Source of the DNA: an uncultured Fibrobacter sp.
Lineage (GTDB): Bacteria > Fibrobacterota > Fibrobacteria > Fibrobacterales > Fibrobacteraceae
Length of the DNA stretch: 64,000 bases
Reading direction: 5' to 3'
Assembly: GCF_947305105.1 (NCBI RefSeq)
Contig: NZ_CAMZCS010000005.1
Span: forward strand, 62,001 to 126,000
Shown: in pieces, positions 18,272 to 26,900 of the stretch
Layout: each line of letters begins with the position of its first letter
Position numbering within the stretch: position 1 is the stretch's first letter
Position numbers and translations under genes: made by a program
The notes under the pieces: model-generated
What the model was told of the DNA's origin: nothing
Databases searched by the model: none
The model's input: the letters and a program-made list of their open reading frames with translations, nothing else

Positions 18272-19576
18272 CTATTTGCGGTATAAGATGCGGTGCGTTT
18301 CGCGGTTCCTGCCGAGCGATTGCTTGCCAACGGAACGGCCCTTGAGGTCGTAAATTCTTGCCGGAGCGAGGTCAACCTTCGGTTCCCGAATTCGGGCAAT
18401 CGAGGTTTTTGACGAGTCTCCGGTTTTGGAGGAATCCGCAACTTTTGAGGTGTCGGCCGGCTTCGTCGGGTCGGTAACCTTGGACGAGTCAGGCGTCTTG
18501 GAGGTATCCGCGACCTTTGCCGTATCCGCCGTCTTTGTGGTATCTTTAGTCTTGGTTGTGTCGGCGGTCTTCGTCGTGTCCGGAGTCTTGGAAGTGTCGG
18601 GCGCAGAGGCTTCCTCCTCAATTTGCCAGATGAAGTCATCGGTATTCTTTTTCGGGTTCTGCACCACGGAATTGTCGACAGCCTGCAGGTAATGGCCGCT
18701 CTTGGCGTTTTTGAGATACAGGGCGTTCGGGGTATTCACGTTCGCACCTTCGAACACGTACCTCTGGTGCCCACCGCCGTTGTAGCCGTAGGTCGAAGCC
18801 TTCACACCCGCCGCAGTCGACTCGTTCGGGATGTCCACCACGCGACTCCCGAGCTTGATGTAATAGGTGACCGGATTGTCGCCCACGGAGAAAATCTTCA
18901 CGAAGGTCTCTTTCTTGGAGCAGTCCATCAGTTCAAGCGCATTGTCGGAGGTAATCCCCATGCACTTGGAGTTGGCTAGGGACTTGATCCTCCCCTGCTT
19001 ATAGAACGCCTCTTTGAATAGCTGCTGGTGGATAAAATCGACAAGCTGCACATGGATAATCAGGTCCTTCTCGGACTTGACTTCGCTGGCCTGGTTTAAC
19101 CCGTACGGCCAGATATGCTGCCTGTCGCAATGGAGTTCGTCACTCGGCTTGCCGCTCAGTTCGCGGAGCTTCGCCTGGACCTTGTCGTTCCTGAAAACGC
19201 CATCCTTACATGCATCCCAGTATTCCTGGGTCGTGCCAATGCCCATCGTATGCCCCATCTCGTGCATAGCCGTCGGGACCACCATGTAACTGCGGTTTTC
19301 GCCAAAACGCAGGTCGCCGTTGCTGCTTGCCTCGGCCGTGGGCACTCCCGGCGAGTAATACACGTTGATGAACTTGGAGAGGTTCGAATATGTATTGTAC
19401 AGCTTGACAGCCGAATCCATGACGGTGGTGATACGCTTGTAAGCGTCCTGCTCGTCGGCGGTCGGGTTTGCGGACTTATGGAGTGTGTACGTGACGCCGC
19501 CCTCCGCAAAAGCGAAAGAGGAGAGTGCCAAAGAGAACAAAGCGGCTATCTTTACCATAGAAAAAAACGACTTCAT
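18272..19576 (-). CDS. Secreted zinc metalloprotease with ricin-like domain and C-terminal tail
   Basis: A 434-aa exported protein. Signal peptide (1-24), then a metalloprotease-like domain with HEMGH at residues 105-109 in the longer context HEMGHTMGIGT; the position of the metzincin third ligand (residue 115) is Thr, so either another residue completes the site or it is not a metzincin. Residues about 195-325 look like a ricin-type beta-trefoil (KSLANSKCMGI, SGHYLQAV). A linker of about 80 residues made of D-T-S-K-x repeats follows, and the end carries an ARIYDLKGRSVG tail shared with other secreted proteins here. GAGGTC precedes the ATG. Probably a surface or extracellular enzyme. Confidence 0.75.
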   Translation of the reverse strand: MKSFFSMVKIAALFSLALSSFAFAEGGVTYTLHKSANPTADEQDAYKRITTVMDSAVKLYNTYSNLSKFINVYYSPGVPTAEASSNGDLRFGENRSYMVVPTAMHEMGHTMGIGTTQEYWDACKDGVFRNDKVQAKLRELSGKPSDELHCDRQHIWPYGLNQASEVKSEKDLIIHVQLVDFIHQQLFKEAFYKQGRIKSLANSKCMGITSDNALELMDCSKKETFVKIFSVGDNPVTYYIKLGSRVVDIPNESTAAGVKASTYGYNGGGHQRYVFEGANVNTPNALYLKNAKSGHYLQAVDNSVVQNPKKNTDDFIWQIEEEASAPDTSKTPDTTKTADTTKTKDTTKTADTAKVADTSKTPDSSKVTDPTKPADTSKVADSSKTGDSSKTSIARIREPKVDLAPARIYDLKGRSVGKQSLGRNRETHRILYRK

Positions 19577-19683
19577 AAGACCTCGGGACTTTCAATCTCA
19601 AATCTATATTCTGGCAGGCGAAAACGCATGTAAAACGTCGGCAAAAAAAGGAACTGCAAAAAGATGCGAGAAAAATCACCAAA

Positions 19684-19788
19684 GGACGTATAAGACTCGG
19701 CAAAACAAGCATCTTATACGCCCCGCATGAAATCCTGTTTTGCCACAGGGCGTATAAGGCTGGCATTTTTCCAAAATTTATACGCCCC
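19684..19788. repeat. Two GGGCGTATAAG/CTTATACGCCC inverted-repeat pairs
   Basis: CGTATAAG (19687-19694) faces CTTATACGCCCC (19713-19724), and GGGCGTATAAGG (19748-19759) faces TTATACGCCCC (19778-19788), with loops of about 18 nt. Same family as 14637-14740. The rest of 19577-19911 shows no gene. Confidence 0.65.
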
Positions 19789-19911
19789 GTAACCTTGAAA
19801 CACTCATTTTCCACTAGATTTTCCCTTCTTTCCGTATTATATCGGAAATTGCATAACATATTGAAAAATAAGGAGTTACACGAAATAGACTATCTAAAGG
19901 AAACACTTGGC

Positions 19912-19940
19912 TTGCTTTGCTGCGGGCACAAGAGTATATT
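19912..19940 (+). promoter_or_regulatory. Promoter of the MerR-type gene
   Basis: -35 TTGCTT (19912-19917), 17-nt spacer, -10 TATATT (19935-19940), 9 nt before the ATG. Confidence 0.6.
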
Positions 19941-19949
19941 ATTTAACGC

Positions 19950-20327
19950 ATGCAGTACGGAAACCTCAAAATAGGCAAGGTTTACTGGTCGACAAAGGAA
20001 GTGTCCCAAAAGACCGGTATCCCGGACTATACCCTGCGATATTGGGAGAGTGTCATTCCGTCTCTCCATGTCCCACGGAACAGGGCCGGGAAAAGGGCAT
20101 GGCGAAAACACGATATCGAGATGGTCGAGGCAATCCAGGCAATGCTCAAGGAATCGCCAGAAGGTGTCTCGCAAATTTCAAAAGCCGACGTTGCAAAGCG
20201 GGTCGCCACCAAGGCACCCATCAAAGTTGAAACTGCACCCCCTGCCCCGCAGCACAATCCCGACCCGGAAGTCCTCCGGAAACTCCGCGAAGAGGTCTTG
20301 CTTGCGATGTCGAAGCTGCGCAAGTGA
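19950..20327 (+). CDS. MerR-family transcriptional regulator
   Basis: A 125-aa protein with an N-terminal MerR-type winged helix: VYWSTKEVSQKTGIPDYTLRYWE (read as two halves around KTG) matches the family's helix-turn-helix and wing start, with RNRAGKRAWRKHDIEMVEAI completing it. The effector region is short (residues 75-125, Pro/Ala-rich then a Leu/Arg helix), so it is probably a one-component regulator without a metal or drug pocket, like HspR or the CarA/LitR type. A ribosome-binding site is not evident and the transcript start is predicted only 2-3 nt before the ATG. fba follows on the same strand behind its own promoter. Confidence 0.82.
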   Translation: MQYGNLKIGKVYWSTKEVSQKTGIPDYTLRYWESVIPSLHVPRNRAGKRAWRKHDIEMVEAIQAMLKESPEGVSQISKADVAKRVATKAPIKVETAPPAPQHNPDPEVLRKLREEVLLAMSKLRK

Positions 20328-20363
20328 GCGCGCCCCCGCCACCCTATTCCGCGTTGATATTTT

Positions 20364-20416
20364 TTCGTTCCCGTGTTTCCAAACGGGAGCGAATTTGCTA
20401 AATTTAGCCGCGTAAC
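20364..20416 (+). promoter_or_regulatory. fba promoter with overlapping inverted repeat
   Basis: An 11-bp inverted repeat (TTCGTTCCCGT at 20364-20374, ACGGGAGCGAA at 20383-20393) overlaps a weak -35 TTTCCA; -10 TAAATT is at 20399-20404 within TTTGCTAAATTTA and is followed by a GC-rich CCGCG segment. The same TTTGCTAAATTTA-x-CCGCGTAA block precedes serS (36237-36256). The hairpin could alternatively terminate the MerR transcript. Confidence 0.5.
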
Positions 20417-20462
20417 TTTAAACCGGCGGCCTAGGTCGCCAATCACTCAAGAGGTAAATCAA

Positions 20463-21464
20463 ATGGCAGTTTCTTACAAGGAACTCGGCCTGGTGAACAC
20501 CAGGGAAATGTTTGCAAAGGCTGTTAAGGGTGGCTACGCTATCCCGGCTTTCAACTTCAACACCATGGAACAGATGCAGGCTATCGTGCAGGCTGCTGTG
20601 AAGCAGAAGTCTCCGGTGATCATGCAGGTCTCTAAGGGTGCTCGTAACTACGCAAACGGCACCATCCTCCGCTACATGGCCCAGGGTGCTGTTGAATACG
20701 CCAAGGAACTCGGCTGCGCCAATCCGCAGATCGTGCTCCACCTCGACCACGGTGACTCTTTCGAACTCTGCAAGGACTGCATCGACAACGGTTTCTCTTC
20801 CGTGATGATCGACGGTTCCGCTCTTCCGTACGAAGACAACATCGCCCTCACCAAGAAGGTTGTTGAATACGCTCACCAGCACGACGTGACCGTCGAAGCT
20901 GAACTCGGCGTGCTCGCCGGTGTGGAAGACGAAGTCCAGGCTGAAGAATCCCACTACACCAAGCCGGAAGAAGTGATCGACTTCGCTACCCGTACGGGCT
21001 GCGACTCCCTCGCTATCTCCATCGGTACCAGCCACGGTGCTTACAAGTTCAAGCCGGAACAGTGCACTCGCGACCCGAAGACTGGCAAGCTCGTTCCGCC
21101 TCCCCTGGCATTCGACGTGCTCCACGCCATCGAAGAAAAGCTCCCGGGCTTCCCGATCGTTCTCCACGGTTCTTCTTCCGTGCCGCAGGACGAAGTTGAT
21201 ACCATCAACGCCCACGGTGGCAAGCTCCCGGATGCCGTCGGTATTCCGGAAGAACAGCTCCGCGAAGCTTCCAAGTCCGCTGTTTGCAAGATCAACATCG
21301 ACTCTGACAGCCGTCTCGCCATGACTGCCGCTATCCGTAAGTATTTCGACGAACATCCGGAACACTTCGACCCGCGCCAGTACCTCAAGCCGGCTCGCGA
21401 AAACATGCAGAAGATGTACGAACACAAGATCGTTGACGTTCTTGGTTCTAACAACAAGCTGTAA
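20463..21464 (+). CDS. fba: Fructose-bisphosphate aldolase, class II
   Basis: A 333-aa zinc-dependent aldolase of glycolysis/gluconeogenesis, splitting fructose-1,6-bisphosphate into DHAP and glyceraldehyde-3-phosphate. Signatures are the N-terminal AIPAFNFNTMEQ, LHLDHGDS (Zn ligand and catalytic region), VEAELGVLAGVEDE, SIGTSHGAYKF and the phosphate-binding VLHGSSSVP and INIDSDSR. The ATG at 20463 has GAGGT at a good distance and gives the family start; the frame is open 30 codons upstream. Codon use is highly biased toward C/G-ending codons, as expected for a highly expressed gene. Confidence 0.97.
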   Translation: MAVSYKELGLVNTREMFAKAVKGGYAIPAFNFNTMEQMQAIVQAAVKQKSPVIMQVSKGARNYANGTILRYMAQGAVEYAKELGCANPQIVLHLDHGDSFELCKDCIDNGFSSVMIDGSALPYEDNIALTKKVVEYAHQHDVTVEAELGVLAGVEDEVQAEESHYTKPEEVIDFATRTGCDSLAISIGTSHGAYKFKPEQCTRDPKTGKLVPPPLAFDVLHAIEEKLPGFPIVLHGSSSVPQDEVDTINAHGGKLPDAVGIPEEQLREASKSAVCKINIDSDSRLAMTAAIRKYFDEHPEHFDPRQYLKPARENMQKMYEHKIVDVLGSNNKL

Positions 21465-21473
21465 TTTCTACGG

Positions 21474-21546
21474 CCCTTCGGCAAGCTCACTTCGACCCTG
21501 CTCAGTGCAAGCAGGGACCTTCAAGGTCGGTGAGCCTGTCGAACCG
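21474..21546. repeat. Dispersed GCTCACTTCGACC / GGTCGGTGAGCC element
   Basis: GGCAAGCTCACTTCGACC and GGTCGGTGAGCCTGTCGAA are imperfect inverted arms around a GC-rich centre; a related unit lies inside grpE. Confidence 0.5.
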
Positions 21547-21551
21547 AAAAG

Positions 21552-21580
21552 CCGTGCGGGTTAAACCGCGCGGTTTTTTT
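21552..21580 (+). terminator. fba terminator
   Basis: CCGTGCGG-GTTAAA-CCGCGCGG followed by seven T residues. Confidence 0.88.
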
Positions 21581-21583
21581 GTT

Positions 21584-21613
21584 GTCTTCCCCGCGCAGGC
21601 GGGGATCTCCATT
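21584..21613 (+). repeat. GTCTTCCCCGCG dispersed palindromic element
   Basis: CCCCGC-GCA-GGCGGGG core, member of the family at 10072-10095 and 13771-13798. Confidence 0.6.
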
Positions 21614-21651
21614 GAAAAAAAGATATATTTAAAGCAAACTAAGGAGCAACC

Positions 21652-22509
21652 ATGTTTTCATTCCGTACCAGCAAGATATTCTACTTGGTCCCTGCCGCCA
21701 TTCTCGCCCTGAGCGATGCCGTCCCGGCAAACACATGTACGGATGCATGGTTTGATATATTTAATTCAACCTATTTCACAGCTGTTCGCGAAGTCTATAT
21801 TGATTCAGTTTTTTTTAAAGATGATCGGGACGAGGTGACGACAAAATACCTTTATGAAAACGGAAAACCTGTAGAATTTCATAAAATTAGTAGAAGAAAT
21901 AATAAAACTCTTTATTCTTATAATTACATCTATTACGATGTTGATGAATCCGCTCTAAAAAATACAGGGAACGAGCATAATTATTCCCCTTGTAACCAAC
22001 ATGATACGACATGCGTTCTACTAAAAGGAAATGAGTATATTTATTCCACTTGTAGCACACCTGATACAACATGCTTTCAAATAAACCAATATAAAGAAGG
22101 TGTGCTCTGGGGAGTACAAACAAACAAAGCGACTTCAAATCATATTCAGGTACAGACCGATGATTTGATGAGTGAAGCTTTAGTTTTTCAAGATTCCATC
22201 ATAGAAAATATATACATCTATTATGACACGGATTCCGCAAAGACAACGCATTTAAGCATTATTGCCGACCCAGATGACGATTTCAAATGTATCCAAAAAA
22301 ATGATGCAGGCGAACTGGTAGCCGTTATGTTATATAAGCCTAACGAGAGCGGTTTTTCTTTAAGTTATCAAATCGAAGATGAGTTCCACGAATATTTTAT
22401 TAATGGAAACAAAAGTACAACATCCATCCGCAAAACGCTCAAGCCCGTCAAGATTTCCCCCAAGGCTCGCTACTTCGACCTGCTTGGTAGATACAAATTT
22501 ATTAGGTAA
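21652..22509 (+). CDS. Secreted protein, unknown, with short C-terminal YFDLLGR tail
   Basis: A 285-aa exported protein with a signal peptide (about 1-26, ending near AVPANTC) and a Tyr/Asp/Thr-rich mature part containing two similar segments (NYSPCNQHDTTC and IYSTCSTPDTTC), which look like an internal duplication with paired cysteines. The C-terminus, KISPKARYFDLLGRYKF, matches the tail of the GH43 and metalloprotease proteins in this window. The gene is clearly more AT-rich than its neighbours. AAGGAGCAACC precedes the ATG. No domain is recognised. Confidence 0.7.
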   Translation: MFSFRTSKIFYLVPAAILALSDAVPANTCTDAWFDIFNSTYFTAVREVYIDSVFFKDDRDEVTTKYLYENGKPVEFHKISRRNNKTLYSYNYIYYDVDESALKNTGNEHNYSPCNQHDTTCVLLKGNEYIYSTCSTPDTTCFQINQYKEGVLWGVQTNKATSNHIQVQTDDLMSEALVFQDSIIENIYIYYDTDSAKTTHLSIIADPDDDFKCIQKNDAGELVAVMLYKPNESGFSLSYQIEDEFHEYFINGNKSTTSIRKTLKPVKISPKARYFDLLGRYKFIR

Positions 22510-22521
22510 CGAGGAATTACC

Positions 22522-23382
22522 ATGAACATACTTCAAAAATACAACCGAATCATCTTTGCGATTATTTCCATCCCCACTCTCATTGCAATGGCGGGAATCG
22601 CATTCCTCATCATTTGCGAAGTTCTTCCTAAAAGTTACCCCGAATACGATGAAAACAAGGGTGTCATTTCGGAAGACGAGGCTGCAAAGAACGCAAAGAA
22701 AGAACTGTACAACCAGTATATTTCTTATGACCACATGTTCGTCCTGAACTCCGAACAACAGGAATTTGTCATTCCGGTGACGGCAAGAACAATGGAAAAG
22801 AAGGAGCGTTGGACGGAACGTTATAGAATGAAGGAATCTAGTGTCGATGAAGTCGTTTTCGAAAACAGCGCCAACAACGACAGATTTTCGGCAAACGGAG
22901 AACCGCAACCTGAAAAAAAAACGGACACAACGTACCTAGCGGCATTTTATAACAGCTATTTCGTAAATCTCGTGTACGAAAATGCGGTCAAGAACATTCA
23001 CAGGACTTTGATAAAGAAACGCTTCACCGGCTGGGAACTGAACTACATCCGCATCGGTTCAAAGCGTTACCTAGCTTTCATCGGAACCTCTATCGATTCT
23101 AACGACGATGGCTACTTGAACGACCTGGACAATGGACATTTTTATCTCTATGACATAGACGCGGACGCCATGAAAGAGGTTACAATCCCGAACATGGAGA
23201 TTTTGCACTACTACCTGATGAAAAATACATCGTACTTGATTTTTGATGTGAAAGACACAAAACGCCCGGAATCACACAAGAACGAGCGGTTTATGTACCG
23301 CTATGACACCAACACAGGAAAGTACGATGACATCATCCCCCAAGAAGAAAAGAAGCTACATCTGAAGTTGATAATGAAGTAA
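22522..23382 (+). CDS. Single-span membrane-anchored protein, unknown
   Basis: A 286-aa protein with one N-terminal membrane helix (about residues 9-33, IIFAIISIPTLIAMAGIAFL) and a soluble domain expected outside the cytoplasm. The C-terminal half has WELNYIRIGSKRYLAFIG, then SNDDGYLNDLDNGHFYLYDID, which looks like a single beta-propeller blade with a calcium-type acidic loop. The gene starts 12 nt after the preceding stop with AGGAATTACC upstream, so the two are probably one operon. I do not recognise the family. Confidence 0.65.
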   Translation: MNILQKYNRIIFAIISIPTLIAMAGIAFLIICEVLPKSYPEYDENKGVISEDEAAKNAKKELYNQYISYDHMFVLNSEQQEFVIPVTARTMEKKERWTERYRMKESSVDEVVFENSANNDRFSANGEPQPEKKTDTTYLAAFYNSYFVNLVYENAVKNIHRTLIKKRFTGWELNYIRIGSKRYLAFIGTSIDSNDDGYLNDLDNGHFYLYDIDADAMKEVTIPNMEILHYYLMKNTSYLIFDVKDTKRPESHKNERFMYRYDTNTGKYDDIIPQEEKKLHLKLIMK

Positions 23383-23386
23383 GGCA

Positions 23387-23675
23387 CGGGCTGTGAGCAA
23401 TGAGCCATGAGCAGTGAGCAATGAGCTGTAAATTCCTCATACCTCAAAGCGACCGAAGGTCGCGACCTCATGCCTCAAAGGGGCTTTAGCCCCGACCTCA
23501 TACCTAGAGATTGCTTCAGGGCTTCGCCCTTCGCAATGACAAATTTCCCCTAACCACTAACCACTGTTTACTTCCTACTTCCTACTGTCTACTTCCTACT
23601 GTCTACTTTACTATTTTTCTCTCGTCTCACACCTCAAAGGGGCGAAGCCCCGACCTCGAACCTCATGCCTCTCTG
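23387..23675. repeat. Composite repeat region: heptamers, GC hairpins and a GTCATTGCGA element
   Basis: Almost the whole gap is repeats. TGAGCAA, TGAGCCA, TGAGCAG, TGAGCAA, TGAGCTG (23394-23428); CTCATAC-CTCAAAG (23436-23449), hairpin GCGACC-GAA-GGTCGC, CTCATGC-CTCAAAG (23467-23480), hairpin GGGGC-TTTA-GCCCC, CTCATAC-CTAGAGA (23497-23510); a reversed GTCATTGCGA element (23509-23540); CTAACCA x2, CTGTTTA, CTTCCTA x2, CTGTCTA, CTTCCTA, CTGTCTA (23550-23605); CTCACAC-CTCAAAG, hairpin GGGGC-GAA-GCCCC, CTCGAAC-CTCATGC-CTCTCTG (23655-23675). The ATG of the next gene lies inside the CTCATGC unit. Confidence 0.85.
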
Positions 23676-23928
23676 TCCCCACTGCCACTCCCCTCTCAAA
23701 GAAAATGCCACGTTCTGCCCGCATTGCGGGAGCGACGCCGATACTGGCTGGAAAGAAGGCGCTGAATTTACCGACTTGGAAACTCCCGACTACGAAGAGA
23801 TTCTAGAAAATGAGTTCGGAGACGACCCGGACGGCCCTTATGCCAAGAAGAAAAAGGCGAACCCGCTCGCTATTGTGGCGGCGGTGATAGTAGCTCTCGC
23901 TTTTATTGGTGCGATGGTCGCGATGTAA
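23665..23928 (+). CDS. Zinc-ribbon protein with C-terminal membrane helix
   Basis: An 87-aa protein: a zinc ribbon at the N-terminus (CPHCHSPLKENATFCPHCG, two CPHC pairs), an acidic middle (DYEEILENEFGDDPDG), a KKKK stop-transfer patch and one C-terminal membrane helix (about residues 67-86). Zinc-ribbon-plus-helix proteins are common and of unknown function. Its start codon and first codons (M-P-L-C) are formed by heptamer repeat units, and no Shine-Dalgarno is evident, so the real start could only be this ATG because the first zinc knuckle begins at residue 4. Confidence 0.75.
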   Translation: MPLCPHCHSPLKENATFCPHCGSDADTGWKEGAEFTDLETPDYEEILENEFGDDPDGPYAKKKKANPLAIVAAVIVALAFIGAMVAM

Positions 23929-23956
23929 TTGCCTCGGCTCTAGGCAATTATTTTTT
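23927..23956. terminator. Convergent terminator (zinc-ribbon gene and hybrid kinase)
   Basis: AATTGCCT-CGGCTCT-AGGCAATT followed by ATTTTTTC on the plus strand; it overlaps both stop codons. Confidence 0.75.
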
Positions 23957-26900
23957 CAAGTTCCTTGATAAGTGTCATGGCTTCCGAGAAGTCGTAATCG
24001 CTCACTTTTTCCTTAATCGTGCGCAATTTTACTTCGATTTCTTCGCCAAACGAAACCTGCTCCAGATCTTCGATGACGCGCTTGCATTTGGTCGTCGAAC
24101 ACGCATCGACAAATATGCGGAGCTGTCCCAACTCTTTCTTAAGATAGCCGGTTGCTTCTGGGAGTCGGCTCTTCTTGACGGGCCCGGCGGCATGCTCAGG
24201 CACTGCGATTGCCTTCAACGAGACATCCAAATCGTCGATGAGTTCGTGGAGGGATTTTTCAAATTCGTTGAACGTGTCGAAATTTTTGACTTTTTTGGCC
24301 AGTTCACTTTCGAGTGTTTGCCCAAGATGATGGAGATGGTTCGAACCGATTGTGCCGCAGAGACCCTTGATCGTATGGACCATGCGTACCGATTCTTCGA
24401 AGCGGTTTTCTTCGAGCATCTTGCGCAGGTCGGTGGTGCAATTTGCGTAATCGCGGACAAAGCCCTGCACAATCTTGAGGTAGAGTGACGTCGAATTGTT
24501 CGCATGGTATAGGCCTGTGGTCGCATCGAAATTACGCACCTTCTGGAACTGCATGAGGAAATTGGATTCTTCATTGTCCGGCTGCGAAGGCGGAAGGAGT
24601 TGAATCGTCGACTCTTGCTGAGGAGCCTCCCCTGCTATCTTCAGGAACTTAGCGAGTTCTTCGTAAAGGAGCGGCGGATCAATCGGCTTCACGATATAGG
24701 AATTCATCCCGGCCTTGATGCACTCGTCCTTGTCTTTCTGGAAGGCGCGGGCGCTCATGGCGAGTATGGGAAGTTTCTTGAAATACTCGTCATCTGAACG
24801 GCGGATAATCCTTGTCGCGGTAAAGCCGTCCATTACAGGCATCTGGATATCCATGAGCACAAGGTCGAACGCCTTTTCCTTGAGCTTTTCGATGGCCTGC
24901 TTTCCATTTTCGGCGACCATGGCGGTAAGCCCCACACTGTTCAAGAGCGATACGGCCAGTTCTTGGTTCATCTGGTTGTCTTCGACTAGGAGAATCTTCG
25001 CTTCTTTGAAGTAAATCTTGCGCTTTTCCTTTTTCACCTGTTTTTTGTAGGTGAGCTCGAGCCCAAATGCCTGCTGCATGGCACTCAGCAAGTTCACCAT
25101 CTGCAACGGCTTGGCTACGCAGCTGTTGAAATGCAGCTCTTCGGTGGCAATTTTTGCGTTCTCCTCTTCAAAATTAATCGGGTGCATGAGAATTTTCGGA
25201 ATGTCCCTCATGGATTCCGGCAAACCGCGTACGAAATCGAACCCGCCAAGGAAGGGCATCTCGTAGTCGACAATAAAGAGATCGTAACGGGCCTCGCCCG
25301 CCGCCTCGTGCGCTTGAATTACGTCAAGTGCCTCGTCTACTGTCATGGCCTCTTCGACAACGCACTGCAACCTTTCGAGCAAGTGACGTAGCACCTTGCG
25401 CAATTCGGCGCTGTTGTCGACAAGCAATACATTCTTGTTCTTGAACGACAGTTCGTCTTTCCACTTGGGAGGTGTATTTTGCGGTGCAATTGGGAATGTA
25501 AGCCGGAAGGAGAACTTGGAGCCCACGCCTGCTGTACTTTCCACATTGAGCTGGCCACCCATGAGTTCCACGAGCGACTTGCAAATGACAAGGCCGAGAC
25601 CCGTGCCACCGTACTTGCGCGTTGTAGAGCCGTCTGCCTGTGTGAATGCGTTGAAAAGCCGGCTGACTTGTTCGGGGCTCATGCCGATACCCGTGTCCGA
25701 CACGCTGATGGAAAGCCGCACGTTCGTTTCGGTCGCTTGTTCCATCTCGATACGGAGCGTGATGTTGCCTTTTTCGGTAAACTTTGTCGCGTTGTTGATG
25801 AGGTTCGTGAAAATCTGCGAAAGGCGCAGCGGGTCGCCCAGGAGAATTTCGGGAATGTCGGGGTCTACGTCGATAATGAGTTCGATGGGCTTCGATGCGA
25901 TACGGACCTGGGCCAGTGTGGTGACCTCGCTGATGACATCGTGGAGTACGAGCTGCGTAATTTCGAGTTCCTGCTTCTTTGCCTCGATTTTTGAGAAGTC
26001 CAGAATGTCGTTGATGATGGCGAGCAGTGATTTGGCCGCATGGCCAATGCGTTCCACAAAACCGCGCTGGCGGTTGTCGAGGTCGGTTTCGGCAATCAAG
26101 TGGACCATGCCGATAATGGCATTCATCGGCGTGCGGATTTCGTGGCTCATGTTCGCGAGGAACTCGCTCTTGGCCTGCGTCGCCTTCTCTGCGATTTCAC
26201 GAGTCGCGACCACCTCCGAGATATCGGTCATTGAGAGCATGTAGCCCACCACGGACTCTTGCGCCTTGAGTGTGACGGCTTCGCCACGGAACCAGATTTC
26301 GCTTGAGTTCGCAAGCGTGAGCATGAAGGAATCTTTCCATGTATCCTGGGAGCGGAACGCCTTGTCCACAGATTCACAGACCGTCTCGGGCAAGCCGAAT
26401 TCCTTCAACTTGTCTAACGAAACGCCAATGAGGTCGCGCCAGTTCTTGTCGAAGATATCTGCAATCTGCTTGGACATGTACTTGACGTTCATGTTCCTGT
26501 CGAAAATAATCAGCAACGAGCGGTCGGCCGAAAGGAGAATCGTGTCGAGGATGGTATCTTTCTGGATGCCGCTCGTCTCGTCGTTAATCATGAAGAGGTA
26601 ACGGATTGTGCCGTTGTCTTCGACAAGGACCTGGAAACTGATTTCCCACCAGACTTCTTCGCCGCGCTTGTTTGATACCGAGACGACAATCTTGCGCTCG
26701 CTCGGATAGAGGTCGCCACCCATGGCTACGCGGTGTGCAAAATGCTTGAACTGGTCCGACGGAATGTAATCGAAGAGAATCTGCCCCTTCATCTCCTTCC
26801 CGTCTTCTTTGAAGAAGGTTTCGATGTTCGCACTCGCGTGCAAAATATCGTAAGTGTCGTTTGTCAAGATAAGCGAAAGGTGCGGGCTCCCGAGCAATGT

